Assembly: GCA_003602415.1 (NCBI GenBank)
Contig: QQSK01000010.1
Span: forward strand, 4,691-68,690
Origin: Candidatus Poseidoniales archaeon
GTDB lineage: Archaea > Thermoplasmatota > Poseidoniia > Poseidoniales > Poseidoniaceae
Length of the DNA: 64,000 nt
Direction of reading: 5' to 3'
Positions 17,852 through 25,538 of the stretch are shown piece by piece (within the stretch, counting starts at the first letter, position 1; each line of letters starts with the position of its first letter). The translations under genes were made by a program, and so were the position numbers. The notes below the pieces were generated by a model. The model worked only from the letters and a program-made list of their open reading frames with translations. It did not search any database and was not told the DNA's origin.

Positions 17852-18469
17852 TTATTCTTCGGCTTCAAATGATTCAACGACTTCCATTAATTCGGAATCG
17901 TCACCTGCTACTTCAGCAACTTCTTGTGAACGATCATAATCTTTAGACTCCATGTGCTCAAATGGATTTATTCCGTCTTCAATCATGCACAAAAGCCTCC
18001 ATCTAGGAGCCCAAGAAAGATGAATATAAAGCGGACCTGGAGCCATTAATAGGCTCCAAGAGATAAATGAAACTGTGGCAGTGTTAGTCAACAAACCAGT
18101 TGAAATTAATGTGACTAAGGTGAATCCCAAAAATGGTAGGGGATACAATAATTTACGATTGACAGAGACAGGCATTCTCTTGAAAATTATATTCATTATT
18201 CTACTAGTCATTCCTAAAAATGCAGTTGCTGCAATTAAAAGACTAGAATGAAAAATCCACAATGGGAACCAAAATTCCTCAGTGGTGATGTAAGGAAGAA
18301 TTAGTGCTAAAGAAACCAACAAACCATAGAATGCTCCAATGTTTGAAGGGTGGGAAAGCCACAATGGTAGCTTAGCAAACCTAGTAGATAATCCGCCACC
18401 GCTTAGCAATTCCTTCTGAGAGTCATCAAGAGATGATGCGTTAACACCCCAAGTTGCCTCTCCGGCCAT
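17852..18469 (-). CDS. Membrane protein of unknown function
   Basis: A 205-residue protein with about four hydrophobic segments between residues 45 and 160 (IGAFYGLLVSLALILPYI, FPLWIFHSSLLIAATAFLG, LLYPLPFLGFTLVTLISTGL, FISWSLLMAPGPLYIHL). The N-terminus is hydrophilic and the C-terminal 40 residues are strongly acidic (ending VVESFEAEE), a tail type common to membrane proteins in this window. It converges with the Kbl-like gene and shares its strand with the next membrane protein gene upstream. No family recognised. Confidence 0.65.
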   Translation of the reverse strand: MAGEATWGVNASSLDDSQKELLSGGGLSTRFAKLPLWLSHPSNIGAFYGLLVSLALILPYITTEEFWFPLWIFHSSLLIAATAFLGMTSRIMNIIFKRMPVSVNRKLLYPLPFLGFTLVTLISTGLLTNTATVSFISWSLLMAPGPLYIHLSWAPRWRLLCMIEDGINPFEHMESKDYDRSQEVAEVAGDDSELMEVVESFEAEE

Positions 18470-18534
18470 AACCCGTCTGCACAGAACTCAACATTTGAAG
18501 GTACGGTGAATAAATGCCCAATTATGGACAATAA

Positions 18535-19212
18535 TCACTCTGGTGAGAATATTCGTGAGATTGGACCCTGTACTTCGATTTCTTCTTCGGGAAGCCACTC
18601 TCTTTCCAATAATGTCGAATCTTGTTGTTCACGTTCTCTAGCATCTTCAAACTCATCATTAGATTCATTCACAGCATTATTGAGAGATATCGCCTGATTT
18701 ATTATTGCTAATTGCTTTGACAAAATCGCCTCATCTAAATTGGAATCCCAAGTCGATAATATCGACAAATCATCATCTGTTCTATGAACTACCCATCCGG
18801 TTAATGCATCCTTAACCAATTTTAGACGATGTATTCCTGGGTCAACCCATTTATTAGAAAAATTCACCATTACTTCTGACTTTCCAACTGGTTCTGACTC
18901 CATAAATGGATGATTCAAATTGACTGCCAGTGGCAGATTTGATATCGATTTGAAATTTCTGAAAACAAGGAAATCACTAAGCAATATGATTAGCAAAATG
19001 AAAACCAAATCAATGAACCAATAAAGGGCTAGAAGTACCGTAAATGTCAAGATCAGAGAAATCATAATTTTCTCTTTCAATACAGTACTTCGAAACTCTT
19101 CTCCTAATGGAGTGTTCGAGAAAGAAATCAGGCCTCGCGGCTCGTCCATATCCTCGCCAGTAGCAATAAGGACATGAAACCCTCGTTCTAATGCTATTTG
19201 CACCCCCATCAT
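18535..19212 (-). CDS. Membrane protein of unknown function
   Basis: A 225-residue protein with one long hydrophobic hairpin (about 50-80, IMISLILTFTVLLALYWFI followed by LVFILLIILLSDFLVF) flanked by hydrophilic domains. The C-terminal half is acidic and may form a coiled coil (QLAIINQAISLNNAVNESND). Two adjacent ATG codons exist at 19212 and 19209; either fits. It is divergent from the DUF835 gene at 19254, leaving 41 bases for both promoters. The family is not recognised. Confidence 0.6.
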   Translation of the reverse strand: MMGVQIALERGFHVLIATGEDMDEPRGLISFSNTPLGEEFRSTVLKEKIMISLILTFTVLLALYWFIDLVFILLIILLSDFLVFRNFKSISNLPLAVNLNHPFMESEPVGKSEVMVNFSNKWVDPGIHRLKLVKDALTGWVVHRTDDDLSILSTWDSNLDEAILSKQLAIINQAISLNNAVNESNDEFEDAREREQQDSTLLEREWLPEEEIEVQGPISRIFSPE

Positions 19213-19235
19213 TCAAGAAGGGTACAATCACCAAC

Positions 19236-19250
19236 CACCCCGTAGGGGTG
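19236..19250 (+). repeat. Hairpin with GTA loop directly before a start codon
   Basis: CACCCCGTAGGGGTG is a perfect 6-bp stem with loop GTA, ending three bases before the ATG at 19254. The 3' arm GGGGTG is the only ribosome-binding-like sequence near this start, so pairing would hide it. The same CCCGTAGGG core occurs in the hairpin at 48126-48144. Confidence 0.4.
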
Positions 19251-19253
19251 CCC

Positions 19254-20936
19254 ATGGTAGAGTTGCCGCAAGGTATTATCGTCGAAGAAAGACGTGGTGG
19301 CGCAGGCATCCTCACCACTCTGGTAAACGATATGATCAAACTCAACTCAAATGGGTATATTCGTACAGAGAGAACGCCGACTGAGGCTATGCCGAGAGTA
19401 GGCCAAGTCATAATCAATAATGGTGAAATATCAGCGGCAATGCATGAATCTGATGCGATTTTGGAGGGTGTTGAAGCTCTGCTTGAAATCGAAACTGATT
19501 GCATGGAACTGGATTGCAAACTACAATTGGTGGAAGATGTTGATGTTCATCGTATTTTGGACCTACATCCCAATGCCAAATTGAATATTGAAACACCTGA
19601 AGAAAGTAAGTCATCAGAATGGTGGAAGGACATCAGTAATCATTCCAATAGTTGGACCAGATCTAGTAGATTGCCAACGATTGAAGCCACAATTGAAGCA
19701 CCAGAATTCGTTAAGGCAAAGGCTGCATCAATGGTACACAAGCATGTTCATGGGAGCACATTGCTCAAACCAGGGTGTGTATTTTCAAACGAGAATGATG
19801 GATTGTTAACTCTAGCATCAAATTTGAAATCTCACGGCAAACCTCTTCTTGTAATATCGAGAAGGATTCGAGAAGAACTAGTTGTGAATTTTGGCCTGCC
19901 TGCAGATGATTGTTTGTGGCTTTCCCAAAAAGATGGAGAAGGCATCCAATTCGTAGACCTGGATGCAATCAAGGGCACTGTGTACGGCTTTTTAGAAGGT
20001 AATTTACGAGCCGTATTACTATTGGATGGTTTAGAATATTTAGCGAACATTTGTGGTTCAAAACCAGTTATCGATATGGTTCGTGAGTTAGGAGACAGAA
20101 TGAGATTTGAGGATGATTGCCTATTGATTTCCTTCGACAAATCTGCATGGACAAAATCTGAATCGGCACAATTACTGAGAGTGGCACCTCACTTGGACGC
20201 TGAAACAATTTCTGCATGGAATTCCGACCCCGATTCATTACTTGATCATCCATTAATGTCGCCACCTACCGAAGAGGAATTGCTTAGATTGGCTGCTTAT
20301 CTAGAAGCTAACACTCCTGAAACTTTTGTCGAAGAGATCGTTGAGGAAGCGGAGCCTGAGCCGGTAGAACCAGAAATCATTGAAATTGAAATCGTTGAGG
20401 AGGAGCCTGAAATCATTGAACAGGTAGCCGAGCCAGTGATTGAAGAAAAGGTTCCAGAAGTAAAGAAGGGGCCAAGAAGCCCTCAGAGAGTAAAGCGCCG
20501 TACCGTAAAGCGCCAACAAATCTTGTCTGAGAGAGAGATGAAGTTGGCAGGATTGGCTGCCGCCAAGAATGAGCGAGAAATTGGCGATTTACCCCCTGGT
20601 AAATCTATTCCAAAAACTCCAATCGGTAAAGCAAGAGATGTCGAATTACCATCGATTCCAGATATTATTCCTACCGAGCTAAGTAATGCTGTTAATCAAA
20701 GAATCAATTCAAAGAATCTAAGATTGCCTGAAACTAAACTTGGCCCAAAAACTGTTGAGCGCCCGTCCAAAGCCAAACCATCAAGCAAGAACGTAATCAG
20801 TCCACTGGCTGCTAGAGGAGTTGAAATAAGAAGAAATGTTTCAAAACGCTCACAGGCATCTAGTGTTCAGCAAAAAGAAATTGATGTTGACAAAGAATTG
20901 GATTCGTGGAAAGAAGAATTGGAGGAAGAAAATTGA
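19254..20936 (+). CDS. DUF835-domain protein with long disordered C-terminus
   Basis: About 560 residues. The first 100 (LPQGIIVEERRGGAGILTTL onward) form a small domain of unknown type. Residues about 180-320 match the archaeal DUF835 pattern: KPLLVISRRIREELV, DDCLWLSQ, a hydrophobic strand ending VLLLDGLEYL, then a helical tail. DUF835 occurs mainly in archaeal signalling proteins, sometimes with receiver or PAS domains; none is seen here. Residues about 360-400 are low-complexity Glu/Pro/Ile/Val and the rest is basic and disordered. The start at 19254 is chosen because upstream codons have no similarity and overlap the divergent gene. Its stop overlaps the next gene, a DnaA-like ATPase, suggesting they work together. 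Confidence 0.75.
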   Translation: MVELPQGIIVEERRGGAGILTTLVNDMIKLNSNGYIRTERTPTEAMPRVGQVIINNGEISAAMHESDAILEGVEALLEIETDCMELDCKLQLVEDVDVHRILDLHPNAKLNIETPEESKSSEWWKDISNHSNSWTRSSRLPTIEATIEAPEFVKAKAASMVHKHVHGSTLLKPGCVFSNENDGLLTLASNLKSHGKPLLVISRRIREELVVNFGLPADDCLWLSQKDGEGIQFVDLDAIKGTVYGFLEGNLRAVLLLDGLEYLANICGSKPVIDMVRELGDRMRFEDDCLLISFDKSAWTKSESAQLLRVAPHLDAETISAWNSDPDSLLDHPLMSPPTEEELLRLAAYLEANTPETFVEEIVEEAEPEPVEPEIIEIEIVEEEPEIIEQVAEPVIEEKVPEVKKGPRSPQRVKRRTVKRQQILSEREMKLAGLAAAKNEREIGDLPPGKSIPKTPIGKARDVELPSIPDIIPTELSNAVNQRINSKNLRLPETKLGPKTVERPSKAKPSSKNVISPLAARGVEIRRNVSKRSQASSVQQKEIDVDKELDSWKEELEEEN

Positions 20937-22684
20937 GCATTAAGAATCAAGAAAAACTCCAACTTGCACTTGCAAATGCCAGACAATCGCTGGGTATTGA
21001 ATCAAATTTAGGCAGACCCGCACTGTCAAAATTGAATAAACTGAGAGGAGTCCAAGGTGCAAAAGACACTAGAGAGGGAGACCTAATCACAAGGACTGGA
21101 GTGAAAACTAGGCCGGTTTTTGACATTGTCGCCGACCAGGTATTAGGTCAAACACCTGAATGGAAACCAAGTATCGATTTAGAAAAAGGCGATAGTACTC
21201 TAGCACAAATTGCTGCAAAACGAATCAGTGAAATGAGAGAGAAACAAGTCACTGATGAAATCGATGAAGAACTATTAGGAGATTCACTTGGAATTTTGAA
21301 AGATGGCCGTCCCATTTGGGCTGAGGTCTTAGACACCCAACGTGGATATTCCACCAATTCAACGGATTATGGTTTCAAGGACCCATCATTTAGACCAGAT
21401 TGGCCACCTGTTCAGCACTTGTCAGACCATAATACATGGAAAACATGGCATGTCGTAGAAGAAAACGTCAGAGCATCTAACGCTTGTGAAAAGGTGATTG
21501 AGAAACCTGGAATAACCATGAATCCATTACTAATTCTAGGAGAGAGTGGATGTGGGAAATCACATATTTTGAGCGCCTCAGTTCAGGCGATGATTCGAAG
21601 ACAGGATGGGAATGTGCACCTTCTGTCTGCAACGGCCATGAGAGGATGGGAATCCTTGCCCAATGGTTGGCAGGAAGCTGTGTCTCATGCGAACTTAATC
21701 GCTATCGATGACCTTCACCTTGCAGAAGAACAAGTAGCTACTGAAATCGGATTGATGATTGATTATGCATTGAACATGGGAGTTCAGGTCATAGCAACAT
21801 CTAGAGTTGATTCAAATCAGTGGCAAGCAAGACGATTGTGGGAAGTAATGCGATCAGCGACTAGCATTTGGATTAGTAAACCAAGTTCTGCTTCCTTGAT
21901 TACTCACCTACGCAGATTATCAAGTGGCAGAGCATTACTACTAGACGACTCAATGTTAGCAAGAATTGTGAAACATGGAGATGGAAGTTGGAGAAGTACC
22001 GATGCTTGTTTTGAGAAGATTGCACTTTCTATCGAATCAGGTGAAAGGATTGTCAATGCTGATGACATTACGCAAATCCTCGAAGAAAGACCGGTTGCAA
22101 TGAGTGAACGTGACGAGTTCATACAGCGAGAAAACTTGGAAGATATCGCTTCTAGAGTAATCAACGAAACACTCGACCACGTATACACTAGGGCAGACCC
22201 AGCAGGCGTTGACCTGAAAACACAATTGCCCGAATTAAATGATGATTGGGAAGTTCCTGAGTTGACTATTGAAGAGCAAGATGAACTTCATGCAGTTTTG
22301 ACAAGTGAAAATTTAACACCCCATGTTACCACAACTTTGACCGTTGATGAAAAAGAAGAATTCTTGGTTCAAAGAGACAAAATAATCAGTGGTTTGGATA
22401 AAGTCAGAGCAATAGAAACCAGTTCTGGAATAAACCAAATGGCGGAAGAAATGTTCGAAGAAATGAGTAGAAATCATTTGAAGCAGGCCACAGAGTTAGC
22501 AGAATTGGAAGAAGAAATGATTGCATTAGCAAACAAAAGCAAGGATGCTACCGTTGATGAATTGATAGAAATTGCCGACAGAGTTGGTGAAATTGAAGTC
22601 ATTTTAGGAAATGTCTCACCTGCACCAGAATTTGCAACTTTGACTCCGATTAAGGTACTCAAGCCACTAGGTGGAAATGAATGA
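20933..22684 (+). CDS. DnaA-like AAA+ ATPase
   Basis: About 583 residues. Residues about 195-380 form an AAA+ module resembling the DnaA/Hda group: Walker A GESGCGKSH (203-211), Walker B LIAIDDLHL (about 255-263), and IATSRVDS as a sensor 1 strand. A helical lid follows (SWRSTDACFEKIALSIESG). The DnaA domain IV helix-turn-helix is not visible; the last 200 residues are acidic and helical, ending with a coiled coil (about 515-560). TTG at 20933 is chosen because GGAGG (20921-20925) lies seven bases upstream and the codon overlaps the DUF835 stop; GTG at 20906 is the alternative. Archaea replicate with Orc1/Cdc6, so a role in replication initiation is unlikely and the function is unknown. Confidence 0.72.
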   Translation: MSIKNQEKLQLALANARQSLGIESNLGRPALSKLNKLRGVQGAKDTREGDLITRTGVKTRPVFDIVADQVLGQTPEWKPSIDLEKGDSTLAQIAAKRISEMREKQVTDEIDEELLGDSLGILKDGRPIWAEVLDTQRGYSTNSTDYGFKDPSFRPDWPPVQHLSDHNTWKTWHVVEENVRASNACEKVIEKPGITMNPLLILGESGCGKSHILSASVQAMIRRQDGNVHLLSATAMRGWESLPNGWQEAVSHANLIAIDDLHLAEEQVATEIGLMIDYALNMGVQVIATSRVDSNQWQARRLWEVMRSATSIWISKPSSASLITHLRRLSSGRALLLDDSMLARIVKHGDGSWRSTDACFEKIALSIESGERIVNADDITQILEERPVAMSERDEFIQRENLEDIASRVINETLDHVYTRADPAGVDLKTQLPELNDDWEVPELTIEEQDELHAVLTSENLTPHVTTTLTVDEKEEFLVQRDKIISGLDKVRAIETSSGINQMAEEMFEEMSRNHLKQATELAELEEEMIALANKSKDATVDELIEIADRVGEIEVILGNVSPAPEFATLTPIKVLKPLGGNE

Positions 22685-23145
22685 CGCGACCTTGGTGGAT
22701 GGATGGAGTTCCATTCCAATGCCAACCCGATTGCGGGAAATGTTGTGACGAGCCTGGTGGAATTGTCTACTTACGACCTGAAGATGCTCGAATAATGGCA
22801 TCACATCATCAAATGGGTGTTCAAGAATGGTTGGACAGAGATTGCAGACAAACCATTGATGGCAGATGGATATTGAAATCAGATCCAATAACAGACATCT
22901 GTATCTACTTGGATGAAAACAAGAAATGCACTGTGTATCAAGCTCGCCCCGCACAGTGTAAATCATTCCCATTTTGGGCAGAAAACGTTCGTTCCGAGAG
23001 GTCTTGGAAAAGAACGGTTAGTGAATGCCCGGGACTGGATTCTGAAGATGCCATAATTATTGATGGAAACACGATTCGAATGAAAATTATTGACGACAGG
23101 GATGCTATGCGAGGTTTTCGTGAATGGCCTGTGAAATCACGATGA
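22681..23145 (+). CDS. YkgJ-type cysteine cluster protein
   Basis: A 154-residue protein of the YkgJ (zinc/iron-chelating) family. The N-terminal cysteine cluster is CQPDCGKCCDEPGG, followed by YLRPEDARIM and then ICIYLDENKKCTVYQARPAQC with the remaining conserved cysteines and SFPFW. Members are thought to bind a metal or Fe-S cluster; their role is unsettled. It overlaps the DnaA-like gene by four bases (ATGA), so it is the third gene of one translationally coupled cluster. Confidence 0.88.
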   Translation: MTRPWWMDGVPFQCQPDCGKCCDEPGGIVYLRPEDARIMASHHQMGVQEWLDRDCRQTIDGRWILKSDPITDICIYLDENKKCTVYQARPAQCKSFPFWAENVRSERSWKRTVSECPGLDSEDAIIIDGNTIRMKIIDDRDAMRGFREWPVKSR

Positions 23146-23183
23146 TAATTTTTCTAAATCATCATGATTGCATCTGAAAACAC

Positions 23184-23205
23184 TAGGTGTTACAAAACAC
23201 ACCTA
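23184..23205 (+). repeat. Inverted repeat after the YkgJ gene, upstream of citrate synthase
   Basis: TAGGTGT and ACACCTA are perfect 7-bp arms separated by eight bases. The repeat lies 38 bases after the YkgJ stop and 75 bases before the citrate synthase start, outside the putative promoter. It could be a regulator site for citrate synthase or a transcript end for the upstream cluster. Confidence 0.35.
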
Positions 23206-23237
23206 AACTGAATGTGATGCTCAAAATTAGCGTCGTC

Positions 23238-23275
23238 CTTATACCGTGGTGGCTTGTCCCTGCGGTTGGTGGTGA
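23238..23275 (+). promoter_or_regulatory. Putative promoter and ribosome-binding site of citrate synthase
   Basis: CTTATACC at 23238-23245 resembles an archaeal TATA box and would place transcription start near 23267. GGTGA at 23271-23275 ends four bases before the ATG at 23280, which decides this start over the upstream in-frame ATG codons. Confidence 0.45.
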
Positions 23276-23279
23276 AATC

Positions 23280-24446
23280 ATGAGTGACGAAGAGTCCCTA
23301 CTTGACTTGACTACTGCACACCTGAATACAGGTATGCGTGGAGTTCCGGTTGGAACCTGTAGAACATCATATGTTACACCTGGTGAAGGTGTCCATTACT
23401 GTGGCTATCCTATTAGTGAATTAGCCATGATGTCTCCTGAAGATATCGTCTATCTTCTGTTCCACAAAGAACTTCCAAACATCGATCAATCTGTTGAGTT
23501 TCGCAACGAACTTCAGTCAAGAGGAAAACTCCCAGATGGAGTGGAAGAAGTTTTGGCTACACTGCCTTGTGAGGGACACCCCATGGACTGGCTTTCGATT
23601 GGTATTCACACACTAGGAATGCTGGGCGGTGTTGATGATTGGCGAGAAGATGCAATGAATCTAATCGCCAGAATGCCACGATTGATGGGACTTATTTTCC
23701 GTTACAGAGAAGGTCGAACGGACAATATCCCAGAGGATGATTTGTCACTACCTTTGGTTGGAAGATTTACCAACACTCTTGACCTAGTAGATGTTGACAA
23801 GGCGGTAATGAATCGTGTTCTATCGACTTATCTTGTTTTACACATGGACCATGGGGGAGGAAATCTATCTACATTCACTGGCAAAGCAGTAGCTAGTGGT
23901 CATGCTACTGTGTACTCATCTATGGCAGGTGCAATGAATGCTCTTTCTGGACCACTACACGGCCGAGCGAACCAATCATGTTTCGAATTTGTCAAGCGAA
24001 TTGGAACTTCGGATCCTGCTGAGGTAGAGAGATTCGTTAGAGGAGAATTAGAAGAAAAGCGACCTGTATTCGGATTTGGACACGCTGTATTGCGCTCAGA
24101 AGACCCAAGGGCAACTGCACAATTCGCATTAGGTGAAGAGATATGCCCTGATGACGAATACTTCAGAATAATTAGAGTTCTAAGGGAAATTGCACCTAAG
24201 GTACTTTCAGAAAATCACAAAATCAGTAACCCGAATGCTAACGTTGACATTGCCAGTGGAACTCTACTTAACTTCGTTGGACTACAGGATGCTGAGTATT
24301 ACACCACTTTCTTTGGATGGGCAAGAGTTGCAGGTATTGGAGCTCAAATCGTTGACGAAAGAACTGTAATGCGTAATGGTAGAGGCATCCCAATCTACCG
24401 ACCAAAGTATATTGCTGAAGAACAAACTCTTCGTCACATTGACTGA
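23280..24446 (+). CDS. gltA: Citrate synthase
   Basis: Condenses acetyl-CoA with oxaloacetate at the entry of the TCA cycle. The 388-residue protein has the family landmarks in order: HMDHGGGNLSTF (active-site His region), GPLHGRANQ, FGFGHAVLRSEDPRA (catalytic His in GxGH) and NVDIASGTLLNF (catalytic Asp), then a C-terminal domain with RVAGIGAQIVDERTV. The usual VY after GxGH is VL here. The frame continues upstream to 23187, but that part is hydrophobic and unlike citrate synthase; GGTGA with four-base spacing fixes the start. The 3' end overlaps the convergent GDPD gene by 13 bases. Confidence 0.92.
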   Translation: MSDEESLLDLTTAHLNTGMRGVPVGTCRTSYVTPGEGVHYCGYPISELAMMSPEDIVYLLFHKELPNIDQSVEFRNELQSRGKLPDGVEEVLATLPCEGHPMDWLSIGIHTLGMLGGVDDWREDAMNLIARMPRLMGLIFRYREGRTDNIPEDDLSLPLVGRFTNTLDLVDVDKAVMNRVLSTYLVLHMDHGGGNLSTFTGKAVASGHATVYSSMAGAMNALSGPLHGRANQSCFEFVKRIGTSDPAEVERFVRGELEEKRPVFGFGHAVLRSEDPRATAQFALGEEICPDDEYFRIIRVLREIAPKVLSENHKISNPNANVDIASGTLLNFVGLQDAEYYTTFFGWARVAGIGAQIVDERTVMRNGRGIPIYRPKYIAEEQTLRHID

Positions 24447-25447
24447 ATAACTGGTCTTGGTGTTTTACCACAGCCTCTGTGGCCGATCATTCTTACCGCA
24501 TTCCAACCTAAAGTTCCATCATTTAATTCATGCCAAGGCGCTACATCTTCAGGCATAATTCCTTCTTTTAGGCCAATCCATTGTTCCTCACTCAGCGGCA
24601 TTGTAGCGGGCCTTAACCATCTCTTGCTACCACAAGGAAGTACCATTTCTGGGTCTGCATAATCTGTGAGCATAGATAATCCTGCATCGAGTAGATTACG
24701 CTCAAGATAAGGATGACCTGGCCAAACATAAACAGGAAAATCTCCTTTGGCTTTCCTCAAGCGCTTCAGGCCTGAACCTTCAAGACCAACCGGCATGCCG
24801 AAATGGAGATATTTCTTGAATCCTTCAAAATAATCTACTGCGCAGGGCATCATTGGTGCTCCTGATTTTTGTTGTGATTTTAGCAACCTCTTGAATGAAT
24901 ACATCATGAACTCAGGCAAGGCTCGAATTCGTTTGCTATTATGTGAGCCTGTTCTGGGAACTATTGGTAGTAATCTCGACCATGGCCGGCTCGAGCCTGA
25001 GAGTTTTGCAACTTTGGCCATAGGTCTGTGGAACGCATAGAAGACTGCTGATTGTTTAGGGATGCCTGCCTCATCAACCATCTCTCCAGCAATTTGCATA
25101 ATTTTGGCCATTCGAGTTGTAGGGTCTTTAGCAATCTGCGGTAGACTTCGCTTTATTTCCAAACATGCCACTTTGGAATGTTCTTGCCAAGGCGTTAACC
25201 ATTCTTTGTCTGACATCAATTTCTCAAAAGAGCAGAAACCTACAGATTCTAGTTCATCCAAGGTCCATTCTTCAACAATTTGAGAACGTCCCTCTAGATT
25301 TTCTTTGGGAATTGACACTGTATGGTCATGATGAACAACTAATTTCTCATCAGCAGTAAGTCGAAGGTCAAATTCTACTCCATCCATTTTTCGCATTGCC
25401 TCAACAAGTGAAGCATGCGTATTTTCTGGAGGAGGACTATATGCCAT
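24434..25447 (-). CDS. Glycerophosphodiester phosphodiesterase-like protein, circularly permuted
   Basis: A 337-residue GDPD-fold protein that would hydrolyse glycerophosphodiesters to glycerol-3-phosphate and an alcohol. The protein begins with SPPPENTHASL, normally found 10-20 residues into the fold, followed by VEFDLRL (metal ligands ExD) and VVHHDHT (catalytic His). The middle has ACLEIKRS and, late, PVYVWPGHP and LSMLTDYADP, the usual last strands. The first strand with the catalytic IGHRG motif is not at the N-terminus but in the last 18 residues (MIGHRGCGKTPRPVIQSM). An upstream in-frame stop lies 14 codons before the ATG, and no HRG is encoded there. All catalytic residues are thus present in permuted order. 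Substrate is inferred from the family. Confidence 0.8.
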   Translation of the reverse strand: MAYSPPPENTHASLVEAMRKMDGVEFDLRLTADEKLVVHHDHTVSIPKENLEGRSQIVEEWTLDELESVGFCSFEKLMSDKEWLTPWQEHSKVACLEIKRSLPQIAKDPTTRMAKIMQIAGEMVDEAGIPKQSAVFYAFHRPMAKVAKLSGSSRPWSRLLPIVPRTGSHNSKRIRALPEFMMYSFKRLLKSQQKSGAPMMPCAVDYFEGFKKYLHFGMPVGLEGSGLKRLRKAKGDFPVYVWPGHPYLERNLLDAGLSMLTDYADPEMVLPCGSKRWLRPATMPLSEEQWIGLKEGIMPEDVAPWHELNDGTLGWNAVRMIGHRGCGKTPRPVIQSM

Positions 25448-25538
25448 TGAATCGGCTTGTAACGATTCTGTTATTGAATCATGTGCCGTTTATCTAATCC
25501 GGCCCAACCATCATAAGGTAAAATGATACTCGTCAATT

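Noticed and set aside
20320-20470. Repetitive GAA/GAG-rich stretch as a DNA repeat element
   Set aside because: It encodes a Glu/Pro/Ile/Val low-complexity linker in frame with the DUF835 protein; no unit is repeated exactly.
23187-23279. Upstream extension of citrate synthase with a hydrophobic, signal-like stretch
   Set aside because: A promoter-like TATA and the GGTGA signal lie inside it, so the ATG at 23280 is the real start; the hydrophobic residues are not a signal peptide.
25448-25538. Frameshifted or missed N-terminus of the GDPD gene that would carry HRG
   Set aside because: The frame is closed by TAA 14 codons upstream of the ATG and no HRG coding was found in the other frames of the gap.
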